From NCBI GenBank assembly GCA_947503765.1, contig CANNFA010000003.1, positions 248,001 through 312,000 on the forward strand: a stretch of DNA of 64,000 nt, read 5' to 3'. Shown here in pieces: positions 1 through 8,360 of this stretch (positions within the stretch are counted from its first letter, which is position 1; each line of letters starts with the position of its first letter). The DNA comes from an uncultured Paracoccaceae bacterium (lineage in GTDB: Bacteria; Pseudomonadota; Alphaproteobacteria; Rhodobacterales; Rhodobacteraceae). Position numbers and translations under genes: made by a program. Under the pieces are notes generated by a model, which made no database searches, was not told the DNA's origin, and was given only the letters and a program-made list of their open reading frames with translations.

Positions 1-303
1 GGTAATCCTGTATCGTCAATCGTTTGCGGCCATATCTTCATGTTGCCGCTGATCCGGGCGATCCTGGGCCATGGTGCAATGCCGGCGCTGCGGCGCACGA
101 TCCGGCTGGCCCGCGACATCGGCGCCAACGGCCCGCGCGAGCATTATGTGCGCGCCCGCCTGACCGATGACGGCATCGCCCCGTTCGAGCGGCAGGATTC
201 CTCGCTGCTGACGGTTCTGTCAGAGGCGGACGCCCTGCTGGTCCGCCCCGCCGGCGACGCGGCGCGTCGGGCCGGCGACCGGGTGCAATACGTCCCGATC
301 TGA
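1..303 (+). CDS. moeA: Molybdopterin molybdenumtransferase MoeA, 3' part only
   Basis: This is the C-terminal 100 residues of MoeA (gephyrin/Glp-like), cut by the left window edge; the frame is open from base 1. MoeA inserts molybdate into adenylylated molybdopterin in the last step of molybdenum cofactor synthesis, in the cytoplasm. The visible part begins GNPVSS, the typical start of the domain III/IV junction of this family. It carries the conserved PFERQDSSLL segment and the LLVRPAGD stretch before the end, both characteristic of alphaproteobacterial MoeA. The stop at 301-303 lies about 100 bp before lexA, and moeA followed by lexA is a usual order in Rhodobacterales. No internal start need be considered because the gene clearly continues to the left. 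Confidence 0.88.
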   Translation, partial: GNPVSSIVCGHIFMLPLIRAILGHGAMPALRRTIRLARDIGANGPREHYVRARLTDDGIAPFERQDSSLLTVLSEADALLVRPAGDAARRAGDRVQYVPI

Positions 304-318
304 CCGCTTGACGCAGCG

Positions 319-358
319 TTGACACGGAACGGGAACACGGGTAGAACATATCCTGAAC
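319..358 (+). promoter_or_regulatory. lexA promoter with three LexA half-sites (SOS operator)
   Basis: TTGACA at 319-324 and TAGAAC at 342-347, 17 bp apart, form a plausible sigma70 promoter for lexA. Three GAAC tetramers at 333, 344 and 355 are spaced exactly 11 bp apart. This gives two overlapping GAAC-N7-GAAC elements, the direct-repeat SOS box known from Rhodobacter/Paracoccus (GTTC-N7-GTTC on the other strand). A fourth GAAC at 327 is out of register. The sites cover the -10 region, so LexA binding should block its own transcription. Confidence 0.8.
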
Positions 359-401
359 GCCGGCAGTGAACAATCGCGGCGCGCGACATGCGGGGTACGT
401 C

Positions 402-1103
402 ATGCTGACCAGGAAGCAATTGGATCTTCTGGACTTTATCAACAAACGGCTGCAAAGCGACGGGGTGCCACCGTCTTTCGACGAAATGAAGGACGCGCTC
501 GACCTGCGGTCGAAATCGGGCATTCACCGGCTGATCACCGCGCTGGAAGAACGCGGTTTCATCCGCCGTCTGGCGCACCGGGCCCGCGCAATCGAGATCG
601 TGAAACTGCCCGAGGCGTTGGAAAAACGGACGGGATTCACGCCCCGCGTGATCGAGGGAAGCCGTCCCTCGGCCCCGTCCCACGCCGCACCCGAAGCATC
701 GCCCGTGGACACGGGCAATTCGGCGACGCTGCCGCTCATGGGCCGGATCGCCGCCGGCGTCCCGATCGAGGCGATCAGCCATGCGGAGACCAGCGTGTCG
801 GTGCCCGGCGGCATGGTGTCGGGCGCGGCCCATCATTACGCGCTCGAGGTGCGGGGCGATTCGATGATCGATGCCGGCATCAACGACGGGGATATCGTGG
901 TCATCCGCGAGACGCAGACCGCGGACAATGGCGACATCGTCGTGGCGCTGGTCGAGGGGCACGAGGCGACGCTGAAGCGGTTTCGCCGCAAGGGCGGTGC
1001 CATCGCGCTCGAGGCGGCGAACCCGGCCTATGAAACCCGCCTGTTCCGCGGCGATCAGGTACGGGTGCAGGGCAAGCTTGTCGGTCTGATCCGCACCTAC
1101 TGA
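402..1103 (+). CDS. lexA: SOS transcriptional repressor LexA
   Basis: LexA represses the SOS regulon and inactivates itself by RecA-stimulated autocleavage after DNA damage. The 233-residue product has the N-terminal winged helix (about residues 1-65) in the alphaproteobacterial form ([23 protein letters not shown]). A variable linker follows (about 75-110), then the S24 peptidase domain. The scissile Ala118-Gly119 bond lies in GRIAAGVP; the catalytic dyad is Ser154 (RGDSM) and Lys192 (ATLKRF). The start is the ATG at 402, which gives the conserved MLTRKQ beginning. A start 36 bp upstream would add twelve residues not typical of the family and would lie close to the operator. The operator at 319-358 indicates autoregulation. 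The 3' end overlaps that of comEC by 7 bp (convergent). Confidence 0.96.
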   Translation: MLTRKQLDLLDFINKRLQSDGVPPSFDEMKDALDLRSKSGIHRLITALEERGFIRRLAHRARAIEIVKLPEALEKRTGFTPRVIEGSRPSAPSHAAPEASPVDTGNSATLPLMGRIAAGVPIEAISHAETSVSVPGGMVSGAAHHYALEVRGDSMIDAGINDGDIVVIRETQTADNGDIVVALVEGHEATLKRFRRKGGAIALEAANPAYETRLFRGDQVRVQGKLVGLIRTY

Positions 1104-3124
1104 GACCAGAGCCGCGCGGCCCCGTCCCGCGCGGGCACCAGTCGCAGCGCGCTTTCCCCCGGATAGACGGCGAGCGCCCCGGTCTCGCGCAGCTTGTCGC
1201 GGTCGAGCAGCAGGCAGGGCCCGGCCGCACTGGCGGCGCCGCGCAGGATGACCAGCGCCGCGGTCTCGCAGCTTGCCGCGGCCCGCGCCGATGCACCGCG
1301 TCCCGTCAGGTGCACGATGGCCTTTCCCCCAAGCTCGAACCGCCCGCCCGTCAGCCCTGCGCGGTCGAAGGCCGCCGGCTGCTCGGCGGCATCGCCGTCG
1401 TTTTCCAGCCAGCTGAGGGCGACGAACCCCTCGCCGCGCGGCTTCGACAGGGCGCGGCCCCGATCGGTCATCACCCCGACCAGCCCCCCGGTCTCGGAGA
1501 TCAGGACCGGCGGCCGCTCTGCCAGGGACCACAGCACCAGCGCGGCAAGCGCCGGGGCAGCGCCCGCCAGCCGCGCGCGGCCCTGCCAAAGGATCGCCCA
1601 CAGCATCCCGAGCGCCAGCAGCGGCAACACCGCCTCGCCCGGTGCCACCACCGGGGTGACCGCGCCTTCCAGGCCGGACACCCAATGCGCCACGCCCAGG
1701 ATCCAGTCCAGCGCCGGGCGCATCAGCGCCAGCGCCCAGTGCGACACCCCGAGCGGCCAGAGCAATGCAGCAAGCACGGCACCCGGCATCACCACGGTTC
1801 CCATCAAGGGCACGGCGAGCAGGTTCGCGATCAGGCCGTAATCGGCGATCCGGTTGAAATGCGCCGCCGCGATGGGCGCGGTGGCGGCGCCGGCGACGGC
1901 CGAGGACAGCACCAGCGCCAGCACCGGGCGCAGCCAGCGCGGCACATGCCGCGCCGCGTTCCAGTCCCGCAGCGCGCCGAAGACGGCCACCAGCGCCGTG
2001 GTCGCGGCAAAGGACATCTGGAACCCCGGCTCCACCAGCGATTCGGGGCGCAGCGTCAGCACGATGATCGCGGCAATCGCCACGGCACGCAGGGTGATCG
2101 CGCGCCGGTCGAGCATCACGGCGGTCAGCATCACCGCGATCATGATCAGCGCACGCTCGGTCGCCACGATGCCGCCCGACAGCAGGTAGTAGAAGAACGC
2201 GGCCCCTAGCGCGCCGCCTGCCGCGATCTTCTTGATCGGCCAGCGAAGCGCCAGCCGGGGAACCGCCGCCATGGCCAGCCGCAGCGCGGCAAAGACGAAG
2301 CCGCTGAGCAGCCCCATATGCAGCCCCGAAATCGCCAGCAGGTGCGCCAGGTTCGACCGGCGCAGCGCCTCCAGCGTGGCCTGGCTCATGGCCGAGCGGT
2401 CGCCGGTCGTCAGCGCGGCGGCGAAGGCCCCCGCCTCTCCCGGCAGACGCGCCTGCACGGCGGCCGATATCGCCATGCGCAGCCGGTGGACGCGCAGGCC
2501 CGCCGCCCCGTCCGCCGCCGGCGCGCGCGCCAGAACCGGGGTGCGGGTGTAGCCGACCGCGCCCAGCCCGTCGAACCAGGCCATGCGGCGGAAATCGAAA
2601 CCGCCGGGTTCGACCGGGCCGGCCGGTGGACCCAGATGCGCGGTCATCATCACGGTCAGCCCCGGCTCGGGCGTGACGAAACCCTGCTCCCCGTGCAGCG
2701 ACACGCGCACCCGGCCGGGCGTGCGCGCGGGCGAGGTCCGCTCCAGCACGACGCGGTCGAGCGTGAGCCGCACCGCGTCCGAGGCGGAGCGGTCGATGGC
2801 GACGATCCGCCCCTCCACCGGACCGTAATAGCGAAACCCCAGCACCGGGCCGGCAACGCCATGCGCGCGCATCCCGGCAAGGCACAGCCCCGCCAGCACC
2901 AGCGCGGCCAGCGACAGCACCGGGGATGCCCGCGGCCCGAGCCGCCGGCCCGCCAGCGCCAGCAGCGCCGCGGTACCGATCGCGGCGGCATAGGCGGGCG
3001 CCCCGGGTTCGACCGGCAGCGCGAAGTAGAGCCCGATGCCGCAGGCCAGCGCCACCGGCACCCAGGGAAACAGATGCCCGCGCTGCGCCTCGACCGCGTC
3101 CAGCACCCGGCGGAACGGCGCCAC
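1097..3124 (-). CDS. comEC: ComEC/Rec2 family DNA-uptake channel protein
   Basis: Polytopic inner-membrane protein of 675 residues that, in competent bacteria, forms the channel moving single-stranded DNA into the cytoplasm. It has an N-terminal pair of membrane helices, a soluble DUF4131-like beta region (about 95-215), then the competence domain with many hydrophobic helices and the signature [14 protein letters not shown]. The C-terminal part after about residue 540 is a short soluble region that does not show the HxHxDH motif of a metallo-beta-lactamase domain, so it appears to be the short alphaproteobacterial form. The start is GTG at 3124-3122, with a GGAGGAG-like ribosome site about 9 nt upstream. 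It is divergent from gltX (77 bp apart) and convergent with lexA. Whether the organism is naturally competent cannot be judged from this gene alone. Confidence 0.9.
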   Translation of the reverse strand: MAPFRRVLDAVEAQRGHLFPWVPVALACGIGLYFALPVEPGAPAYAAAIGTAALLALAGRRLGPRASPVLSLAALVLAGLCLAGMRAHGVAGPVLGFRYYGPVEGRIVAIDRSASDAVRLTLDRVVLERTSPARTPGRVRVSLHGEQGFVTPEPGLTVMMTAHLGPPAGPVEPGGFDFRRMAWFDGLGAVGYTRTPVLARAPAADGAAGLRVHRLRMAISAAVQARLPGEAGAFAAALTTGDRSAMSQATLEALRRSNLAHLLAISGLHMGLLSGFVFAALRLAMAAVPRLALRWPIKKIAAGGALGAAFFYYLLSGGIVATERALIMIAVMLTAVMLDRRAITLRAVAIAAIIVLTLRPESLVEPGFQMSFAATTALVAVFGALRDWNAARHVPRWLRPVLALVLSSAVAGAATAPIAAAHFNRIADYGLIANLLAVPLMGTVVMPGAVLAALLWPLGVSHWALALMRPALDWILGVAHWVSGLEGAVTPVVAPGEAVLPLLALGMLWAILWQGRARLAGAAPALAALVLWSLAERPPVLISETGGLVGVMTDRGRALSKPRGEGFVALSWLENDGDAAEQPAAFDRAGLTGGRFELGGKAIVHLTGRGASARAAASCETAALVILRGAASAAGPCLLLDRDKLRETGALAVYPGESALRLVPARDGAARLWSQ

Positions 3125-3201
3125 TCTTGTTCTCCTCCCCGCGATTGACTAGACCGCGTCCAGCCTCGCACGACCGTCTTTCCAAAAGGTTAACCGCTCT
3201 C

Positions 3202-4605
3202 ATGCCCGACGCCCCCGTCGTCACCCGCTTCGCCCCCTCGCCGACCGGCTATCTGCATATCGGCGGCGCCCGCACGGCGTTGTTCAACTGGCTATACGCG
3301 CGCGGCCGGGGCGGGAAATTCCTGCTTCGGATCGAGGATACCGACCATGCCCGGTCGACCCCCGAGGCGACGCGCGCGATCTATCGCGGCCTGACCTGGC
3401 TGGGCCTCGACTGGGACGACGAGCCGGTCAGCCAGGCAAGCCGGGCGTCCCGCCATGCCGAGGTGGCGCACCAGCTTCTGGCAGAGGGCAAGGCGTACAA
3501 GTGCTTTTCCACGCAGGAGGAAATCGCCGAATACCGCGAGCGAGCGCGCGCCGAGGGGCGATCCACGCTGTTCCGCTCTCCGTGGCGCGATGCCGATCCG
3601 GCCGCGCATCCGGACGCCCCCTTTGCCGTGCGCATCAAGGCCCCGCAGGAGGGCGAGACCGTGATCCGCGACCGGGTGCAGGGCGACGTGACGGTGCAGA
3701 GCGATCAGCTTGACGACATGATCCTGCTGCGCTCGGACGGCAGCCCGACCTACATGCTGGCGGTGGTGGTAGACGACCGCGACATGGGCGTGACCCACGT
3801 GATCCGCGGCGACGACCATTTGAACAACGCGGCGCGGCAGATGCTGGTCTATCGTGCGATGGGCTGGGACGTGCCGGTCTGGGCGCATATCCCGCTGATC
3901 CACGGCCCCGACGGCAAGAAGCTGTCAAAGCGGCACGGCGCGCTGGGGGTCGAGGAATACCAGGCGATGGGCTTTCCGGCGGCAGGGGTGCGAAATTACC
4001 TTGCGCGGCTCGGATGGAGCCATGGCGATGACGAATTCTTTACCGATGCGCAGGCAAAAGACTGGTTCGACCTGGCGGGAATCGGAAAGGCGGCGGCACG
4101 GTTCGACATGAAGAAGCTGGAGCATCTGTCCGGCCTGCACATCGCCGGCTCGGACGATGATGCGCTGATGGCACAGATCGACGCCTATCTTGACGCGGCG
4201 GACCTGCCGGCGCTCGGGGCGGCGCAGAAGGCCGGGCTGCTGCGGGCCATGTATTGCCTGAAGGACCGCGCGAAGACCTTCCCGGATCTGCTTGAAAAGG
4301 CGCATTTCGTCCTGGCGAAGCGCCCGCTGGAGCCGGACGAGCGCGCGGCGAAGGCGCTGGACGATGTATCCCGCGGTATACTGGCAGAATTGACGCCGCA
4401 ACTGCAAAATGCTAGCTGGGACCGCGACGCCCTCGAGGCTGCCGTGGCACAAGTCGCCGAAGCTTCGGGCGTGAAGCTCGGCAAGGTGGCGCAGCCCCTG
4501 AGAGCGGCACTGGCGGGGCGCACCGTGTCCCCCAGCGTATTCGACATGATGCTTGTGATCGGCCGCGACGAGACCTTGGCGCGGCTGGGGGATGCAACCG
4601 CCTGA
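3202..4605 (+). CDS. gltX: Glutamate--tRNA ligase
   Basis: Class I aminoacyl-tRNA synthetase charging tRNA-Glu in the cytoplasm; 467 residues, a usual length. The HIGH-type signature is HIGG (19-22) in [18 protein letters not shown], and the KMSKS-type signature is KLSKR (240-244). The C-terminal helical anticodon-binding region follows. The start at 3202 gives [16 protein letters not shown], the normal beginning; a longer frame to the left overlaps the divergent comEC and is not credible. gltA follows 65 bp downstream on the same strand, the typical Rhodobacterales arrangement. A small GCCCC-TTTC-GGGGC hairpin (4628-4641) lies between them but lacks a U-tract. Confidence 0.96.
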   Translation: MPDAPVVTRFAPSPTGYLHIGGARTALFNWLYARGRGGKFLLRIEDTDHARSTPEATRAIYRGLTWLGLDWDDEPVSQASRASRHAEVAHQLLAEGKAYKCFSTQEEIAEYRERARAEGRSTLFRSPWRDADPAAHPDAPFAVRIKAPQEGETVIRDRVQGDVTVQSDQLDDMILLRSDGSPTYMLAVVVDDRDMGVTHVIRGDDHLNNAARQMLVYRAMGWDVPVWAHIPLIHGPDGKKLSKRHGALGVEEYQAMGFPAAGVRNYLARLGWSHGDDEFFTDAQAKDWFDLAGIGKAAARFDMKKLEHLSGLHIAGSDDDALMAQIDAYLDAADLPALGAAQKAGLLRAMYCLKDRAKTFPDLLEKAHFVLAKRPLEPDERAAKALDDVSRGILAELTPQLQNASWDRDALEAAVAQVAEASGVKLGKVAQPLRAALAGRTVSPSVFDMMLVIGRDETLARLGDATA

Positions 4606-4670
4606 CCGGGCCACACCCGGATGGCCAGCCCCTTTCGGGGCCGAAAACAGACCGACAAAAGGGGATGAGG

Positions 4671-5966
4671 ATGGCAGAAAACGACAAGACGGCGACCCTG
4701 ACCTTCGACGGCAAGGATATCGAGCTGCCGGTGCATTCGCCGACCGTCGGGCCGGATGTCCTCGACATCGGCAAGCTGTACGGCCAGGGCGGCGTGTTCA
4801 CCTTCGATCCGGGCTTTACCTCTACCGCGGCCTGCGCCTCGACCATCACGTATATCGATGGTGAAAAGGGCGAATTGCTGCACCGCGGCTATCCGATCGA
4901 CCAGCTGGCCGAGAAATCGCATTACCTCGAAGTGTGCTACCTGCTGCTCTACGGCGAATTGCCGACCGCCGATCAGCTGGAGGATTTCGAGAACCGGGTC
5001 ACCAGCCACACGATGCTGCACGAGCAGATGCAGTTCTTCTTCCGCGGTTTCCGCCGCGACGCGCATCCGATGGCGATCATGGTGGGCGTGGTCGGCGCGA
5101 TGTCGGCCTTCTACCACGACAGCACCGACATTTCCGACCCGTGGCAGCGCGAGGTCGCGTCGATCCGGCTGGTCGCCAAGATGCCGACCATCGCCGCCTG
5201 GGCCTACAAGTACCATATCGGCCAGCCCTTCGTGTATCCGCGCAACGACCTCGATTACGCGTCCAACTTCCTGCGGATGTGTTTCGCCGTCCCGGCCGAG
5301 GATTACGAGGTGAACCCGATCCTGAGCCGCGCGATGGACCGGATCTTCACCCTGCATGCCGACCACGAACAGAACGCGTCGACCTCGACCGTGCGGCTCG
5401 CCTCGTCCTCGGGCGCCAATCCGTTCGCCTGCATCGCGGCCGGAATCGCCTGTCTGTGGGGCCCCGCGCATGGCGGCGCCAACCAGGCCGCGCTGGAGAT
5501 GCTGCGCGAGATCGGCACGCCCGACCGGATCCCCGAATTCATCGAGCGCGCCAAGGACAAGGACGACCCGTTCCGCCTGATGGGCTTCGGCCACCGGGTC
5601 TACAAGAACTTCGACCCGCGCGCCAAGGTGATGAAGCAATCGGCCGACGAGGTGCTGGAACTTCTGGGGATCGACAACAACCCCACGCTCCAGGTCGCCA
5701 AGGAGCTTGAAGAGATCGCGACGCACGACGATTACTTCGTCGAGAAGAAACTGTATCCGAACGTCGATTTCTATTCCGGCATCATTCTCGACGCGATGGG
5801 CTTTCCGACCTCGATGTTCACGCCGATCTTCGCGCTGGCGCGCACGGTGGGCTGGATTTCGCAGTGGAAGGAACAGCTGTCCGATCCGGCGCACAAGATC
5901 GGCCGGCCCCGGCAGCTATATACCGGCGCGACCTTCCGCGACTATGTCGAGGTGGAAAACCGCTAG
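4671..5966 (+). CDS. gltA: Citrate synthase (type II, hexameric)
   Basis: Condenses oxaloacetate and acetyl-CoA to citrate at the entry of the TCA cycle. The 431-residue protein has the three catalytic residues in their usual contexts: His267 (GPAHGG), His308 (GFGHRVY) and Asp366 (NVDFYSG). The N-terminal extension of about 50 residues ([12 protein letters not shown]) is typical of the NADH-sensitive proteobacterial type. The ATG at 4671 is preferred over the ATG at 4665 because AGGGG ends 6 nt before 4671 but directly abuts 4665. acnA, the next TCA enzyme, lies at 40.6 kb in this window. Confidence 0.96.
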   Translation: MAENDKTATLTFDGKDIELPVHSPTVGPDVLDIGKLYGQGGVFTFDPGFTSTAACASTITYIDGEKGELLHRGYPIDQLAEKSHYLEVCYLLLYGELPTADQLEDFENRVTSHTMLHEQMQFFFRGFRRDAHPMAIMVGVVGAMSAFYHDSTDISDPWQREVASIRLVAKMPTIAAWAYKYHIGQPFVYPRNDLDYASNFLRMCFAVPAEDYEVNPILSRAMDRIFTLHADHEQNASTSTVRLASSSGANPFACIAAGIACLWGPAHGGANQAALEMLREIGTPDRIPEFIERAKDKDDPFRLMGFGHRVYKNFDPRAKVMKQSADEVLELLGIDNNPTLQVAKELEEIATHDDYFVEKKLYPNVDFYSGIILDAMGFPTSMFTPIFALARTVGWISQWKEQLSDPAHKIGRPRQLYTGATFRDYVEVENR

Positions 5967-6115
5967 AACCCGCTTGCGCCCGCCGTGCCAGCGCCGCCGC
6001 CGCAGACCGGCGCCGGCGCCGGAGCGGTGCATGGCGTGAGTGCAGGCAGGTCTTCGCGCCGGGCGCGTCTGCCCCGCGCGGGCGCCTGTCCCCACATCTA
6101 GCGCTGCGCGCCCGG

Positions 6116-6124
6116 TTATCCACA
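6116..6124 (+). other. Isolated perfect DnaA-box 9-mer
   Basis: TTATCCACA matches the high-affinity DnaA box exactly. It is single; no second good copy was noticed nearby, although an AT-rich stretch follows about 50 bp downstream. A chance match is possible, and nothing else here looks like an origin. Confidence 0.35.
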
Positions 6125-6256
6125 GGATGCGTGACCCGGATGCCGCAACGGCAGGCGGCGAAACACGCTGTCAACCAAACTTTTCTTGAAAACCGCGTGA
6201 AGACCGGTCCCGATGGTTGGGCGTCGGAGCTGTCTCGACTCGGTTTTTGCACATGT

Positions 6257-6270
6257 TCGATTTTTTTCAA
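6257..6270 (+). promoter_or_regulatory. FNR/FixK-like box upstream of the peroxidase gene
   Basis: TCGATTTTTTTCAA matches the FNR/FnrL consensus TTGAT-N4-ATCAA at 8 of 10 defined positions. It lies 93 bp before the start of the di-heme peroxidase gene. Bacterial cytochrome c peroxidases are often controlled by FNR-type regulators, which makes the site plausible; it is a pattern match only. Confidence 0.4.
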
Positions 6271-6362
6271 CGACAGATCCCCGGCCGCTTTGCGGCCCGG
6301 GCCGCACGCGCCTGCCGCGTCCCGTGCCGAAACGTCATTTTCATCGCAACCGAGGGGTCATC

Positions 6363-7685
6363 ATGCGCCATTTTCTTTGCACCGTTCTTCTGGCGGCCAG
6401 CACCGCTATCCCCGCCGCCGCGCTGGAACTGCCCGCCCCGCTGACGGCGGCCGATTTCCTGCCGTTCGACGCGAAGCAGGCAGAGTTGGGGCGATTGCTG
6501 TTCTATGACAGGATCCTGTCGGGCAACCGCAACATCTCCTGCGCAACCTGCCACCACCACGATCTGGGCAGCGCCGACGGTCTGTCGCTGGGCATCGGCG
6601 AGGGCGGCGAGGGTCTGGGCAAGGTGCGCACCCCCGGCTACGAGGCGATGCGCATTCACGAGCGGATCCCGCGCAGCGCGCCGCCGGTCTGGAACCTGGG
6701 CCACCGCGAGATCCGCGCGATGTTCCATGACGGCCGGCTGGAGACCGGCGAGACTTGGGGCAAGCCGTTCGATTCGCCCGCGCGCGAGAATCTGCCCGAC
6801 GGGCTGACCTCGATCCTGGCGGCGCAGGCGCTGTTCCCGCTGACCTCGCCCGCCGAAATGGCCGGCGATCCGGGCGAGAACGAGATCGCCGACGCGGTGG
6901 CGGTACGGCTCGACCATGCCTGGCCGCTGGTGGCCGCGCGGGTGCGCGCGGTGCCCGGCTATGCCGAGATGTTCATCGCCGCCTTCGATCACGTCACCGC
7001 CCCCGAGGACATCACCATCGTCGAGATCGCCAATGCCATCGCCGCCTTCGAGGGGATCGAGTGGCAGAGCTACGACAGCGATTTCGACGCCCATCTTGCC
7101 GGCGAGGACGGCGCGCTGAGCGCGGCCGAGACCCGCGGCATGGAACTGTTCTTCGGCAAGGCGCGCTGTGCGTCGTGCCATTCCGGCCCGCTGTTCACCG
7201 ACCAGGAATACCACGCGCTCGGCTTGCCCTCGTTCGGTCCCGGCAAGACGCATCCATGGGATCCGACGCCGCGCGACATCGGGCGGATGCTGACCACCGA
7301 CGATCTTGCGGATCTCTACAAGTTCCGCACGCCGTCCTTGCGCAATGTTGCGCTGACCGCGCCTTACGGGCATAACGGCTCGATGCCGACGCTGGAGGCC
7401 ATGGTGCGGCATCATCTCGACCCGGATGGCAGCCTGTCCGTGTGGTCGCCGCGCATGGCCGGCCTGCCCGATGTTCCGTGGCTGGCCGAGGCCGATTTCG
7501 CGCTGGTGCCGGACATGCGCGAGCGGGCACGGGCGCTGGCGCGGGTCGAGGCAGACCTGCCCGCCCTGTCCGAGACCGAGATCACCGAGATCGTGGCCTT
7601 CCTGAAATGCCTGACCGGCCGCAGCGCCGATGCCCGCCCGATGGGCCGGCCGGACCGGGTGCCAAGCGGCCTGCCGGTGGACTGA
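6363..7685 (+). CDS. Periplasmic di-heme cytochrome c peroxidase family protein
   Basis: Exported protein of 440 residues in the CcpA/MauG superfamily. These enzymes reduce hydrogen peroxide with electrons from c-type cytochromes, or catalyse related oxidations. A cleavable signal peptide (about 1-20, ending AAALEL) precedes two covalent heme motifs: C60-ATC-H64 and C269-ASC-H273. The segment LLFYDRILSGNRNISCATCH is the usual start of the mature domain, and YGHNGSMPTLEAMVRHH near the C-terminus is also typical. The start at 6363 follows GAGGGG with good spacing; upstream codons in the frame are not signal-like. It is divided from the next gene by only 73 bp. Its exact substrate, peroxide or a protein as in MauG, is not resolved by sequence. 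Confidence 0.88.
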   Translation: MRHFLCTVLLAASTAIPAAALELPAPLTAADFLPFDAKQAELGRLLFYDRILSGNRNISCATCHHHDLGSADGLSLGIGEGGEGLGKVRTPGYEAMRIHERIPRSAPPVWNLGHREIRAMFHDGRLETGETWGKPFDSPARENLPDGLTSILAAQALFPLTSPAEMAGDPGENEIADAVAVRLDHAWPLVAARVRAVPGYAEMFIAAFDHVTAPEDITIVEIANAIAAFEGIEWQSYDSDFDAHLAGEDGALSAAETRGMELFFGKARCASCHSGPLFTDQEYHALGLPSFGPGKTHPWDPTPRDIGRMLTTDDLADLYKFRTPSLRNVALTAPYGHNGSMPTLEAMVRHHLDPDGSLSVWSPRMAGLPDVPWLAEADFALVPDMRERARALARVEADLPALSETEITEIVAFLKCLTGRSADARPMGRPDRVPSGLPVD

Positions 7686-7758
7686 CGCGGGAATTTTCCT
7701 GTATTCGGGGCGGATTTTCGCGCAAGGTAAGGCGTTTTTGCCAGGATGGGGGGAAGCT

Positions 7759-8319
7759 GTGGAACGATGGTACATGGCGCTCGACTCGCTGCTCGCGCGC
7801 GTCTGGAAGGAACTGGGCGTCGGCGTCCGCTCTGATGGGGCCGCGTCGCATCTGCCGGTGCTTGCCACGGTTGGGGTGGAAGGCGGCGCCGAGGCCCGCA
7901 GCGTGGTCCTGCGCGAAGTGCGCCCCGAGGACGGCATCGCCGCCGTACACACCGACAACCTGTCGGAAAAGGTGCGCGAGCTCGAGCGCAATGCGCGCGC
8001 CAGCCTGCATGTCTGGGATCCGAAACTGCGCCTTCAGACCCGGCTGCGCGGCCGCATGTTCGTTGAAACCGGCGCGGCGGTGGCCTGGCTGTGGGATCTG
8101 GTGCCGGACGGCTCGCGTTCGTCCTACGGGGTGACGCCGGTGCCGGGCAGCCCGCTTGCCGCGTCCGACAGCTACGAGCGCAGCTCGGACCCGTCGCGCT
8201 TTGCCGTGCTGTCGATGCGCATCGACGAGATCGACGCCGTGCATCTGAGCGGCGACTACCACCGGCGGGCATGTTTCCGGCGCGCGGATGACTGGCGGGG
8301 CGAATGGCTGGCACCATAG
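7759..8319 (+). CDS. Pyridoxamine 5'-phosphate oxidase-like FMN-binding protein
   Basis: Small split-barrel flavoprotein of about 186 residues, similar to the PNPOx-related FMN-binding family. The fold is visible in HLPVLATVGVEGGAEARSVVLREV (strand pair and FMN phosphate contacts) and in FAVLSMRIDEIDAVHLSGDYHRRACF near the C-terminus. True pyridoxamine phosphate oxidases are longer and more conserved, so the substrate is unknown. A GTG start at 7759 is chosen because the product then begins VERWYMALDSLLARVW, resembling the family's usual aromatic-rich beginning, and a G-rich ribosome site (GGGGGGAAG) lies just upstream. The ATG at 7774 is the alternative and would remove five residues. It may be co-transcribed with the peroxidase and the SelD fusion. 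Confidence 0.7.
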   Translation: MERWYMALDSLLARVWKELGVGVRSDGAASHLPVLATVGVEGGAEARSVVLREVRPEDGIAAVHTDNLSEKVRELERNARASLHVWDPKLRLQTRLRGRMFVETGAAVAWLWDLVPDGSRSSYGVTPVPGSPLAASDSYERSSDPSRFAVLSMRIDEIDAVHLSGDYHRRACFRRADDWRGEWLAP

Positions 8320-8360
8320 GCCGCATCGCGCCCGGCGCCGCGACCGGTTAAGCGCCCGGC

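Larger units (their letters stand above)
5967..6362. other. 396-bp intergenic region between gltA and the peroxidase gene
   Basis: No credible gene is seen here. The left half is GC-rich; the right half (about 6170-6275) is much more AT-rich than its surroundings, including a run of T at 6261-6267. It holds one perfect DnaA-box 9-mer, one FNR-like half-match palindrome and a GC-rich imperfect hairpin near 6280-6300, listed separately or noted here. No transcription terminator with a U-tract was found after gltA. Confidence 0.6.

Noticed and set aside
144-3224. Long minus-strand frame of 1026 codons covering lexA and comEC
   Set aside because: Low-complexity Arg/Ala/Gly product overlapping two certain genes in other frames; a GC-bias artefact.
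4628-4641. Terminator between gltX and gltA
   Set aside because: The 5-bp stem with no following U-tract is too weak; noted only as a small hairpin.
6116-6124. Chromosomal or plasmid replication origin
   Set aside because: Only one DnaA box was found, with no iterons and no dnaA, repABC, parA or other replication genes nearby.
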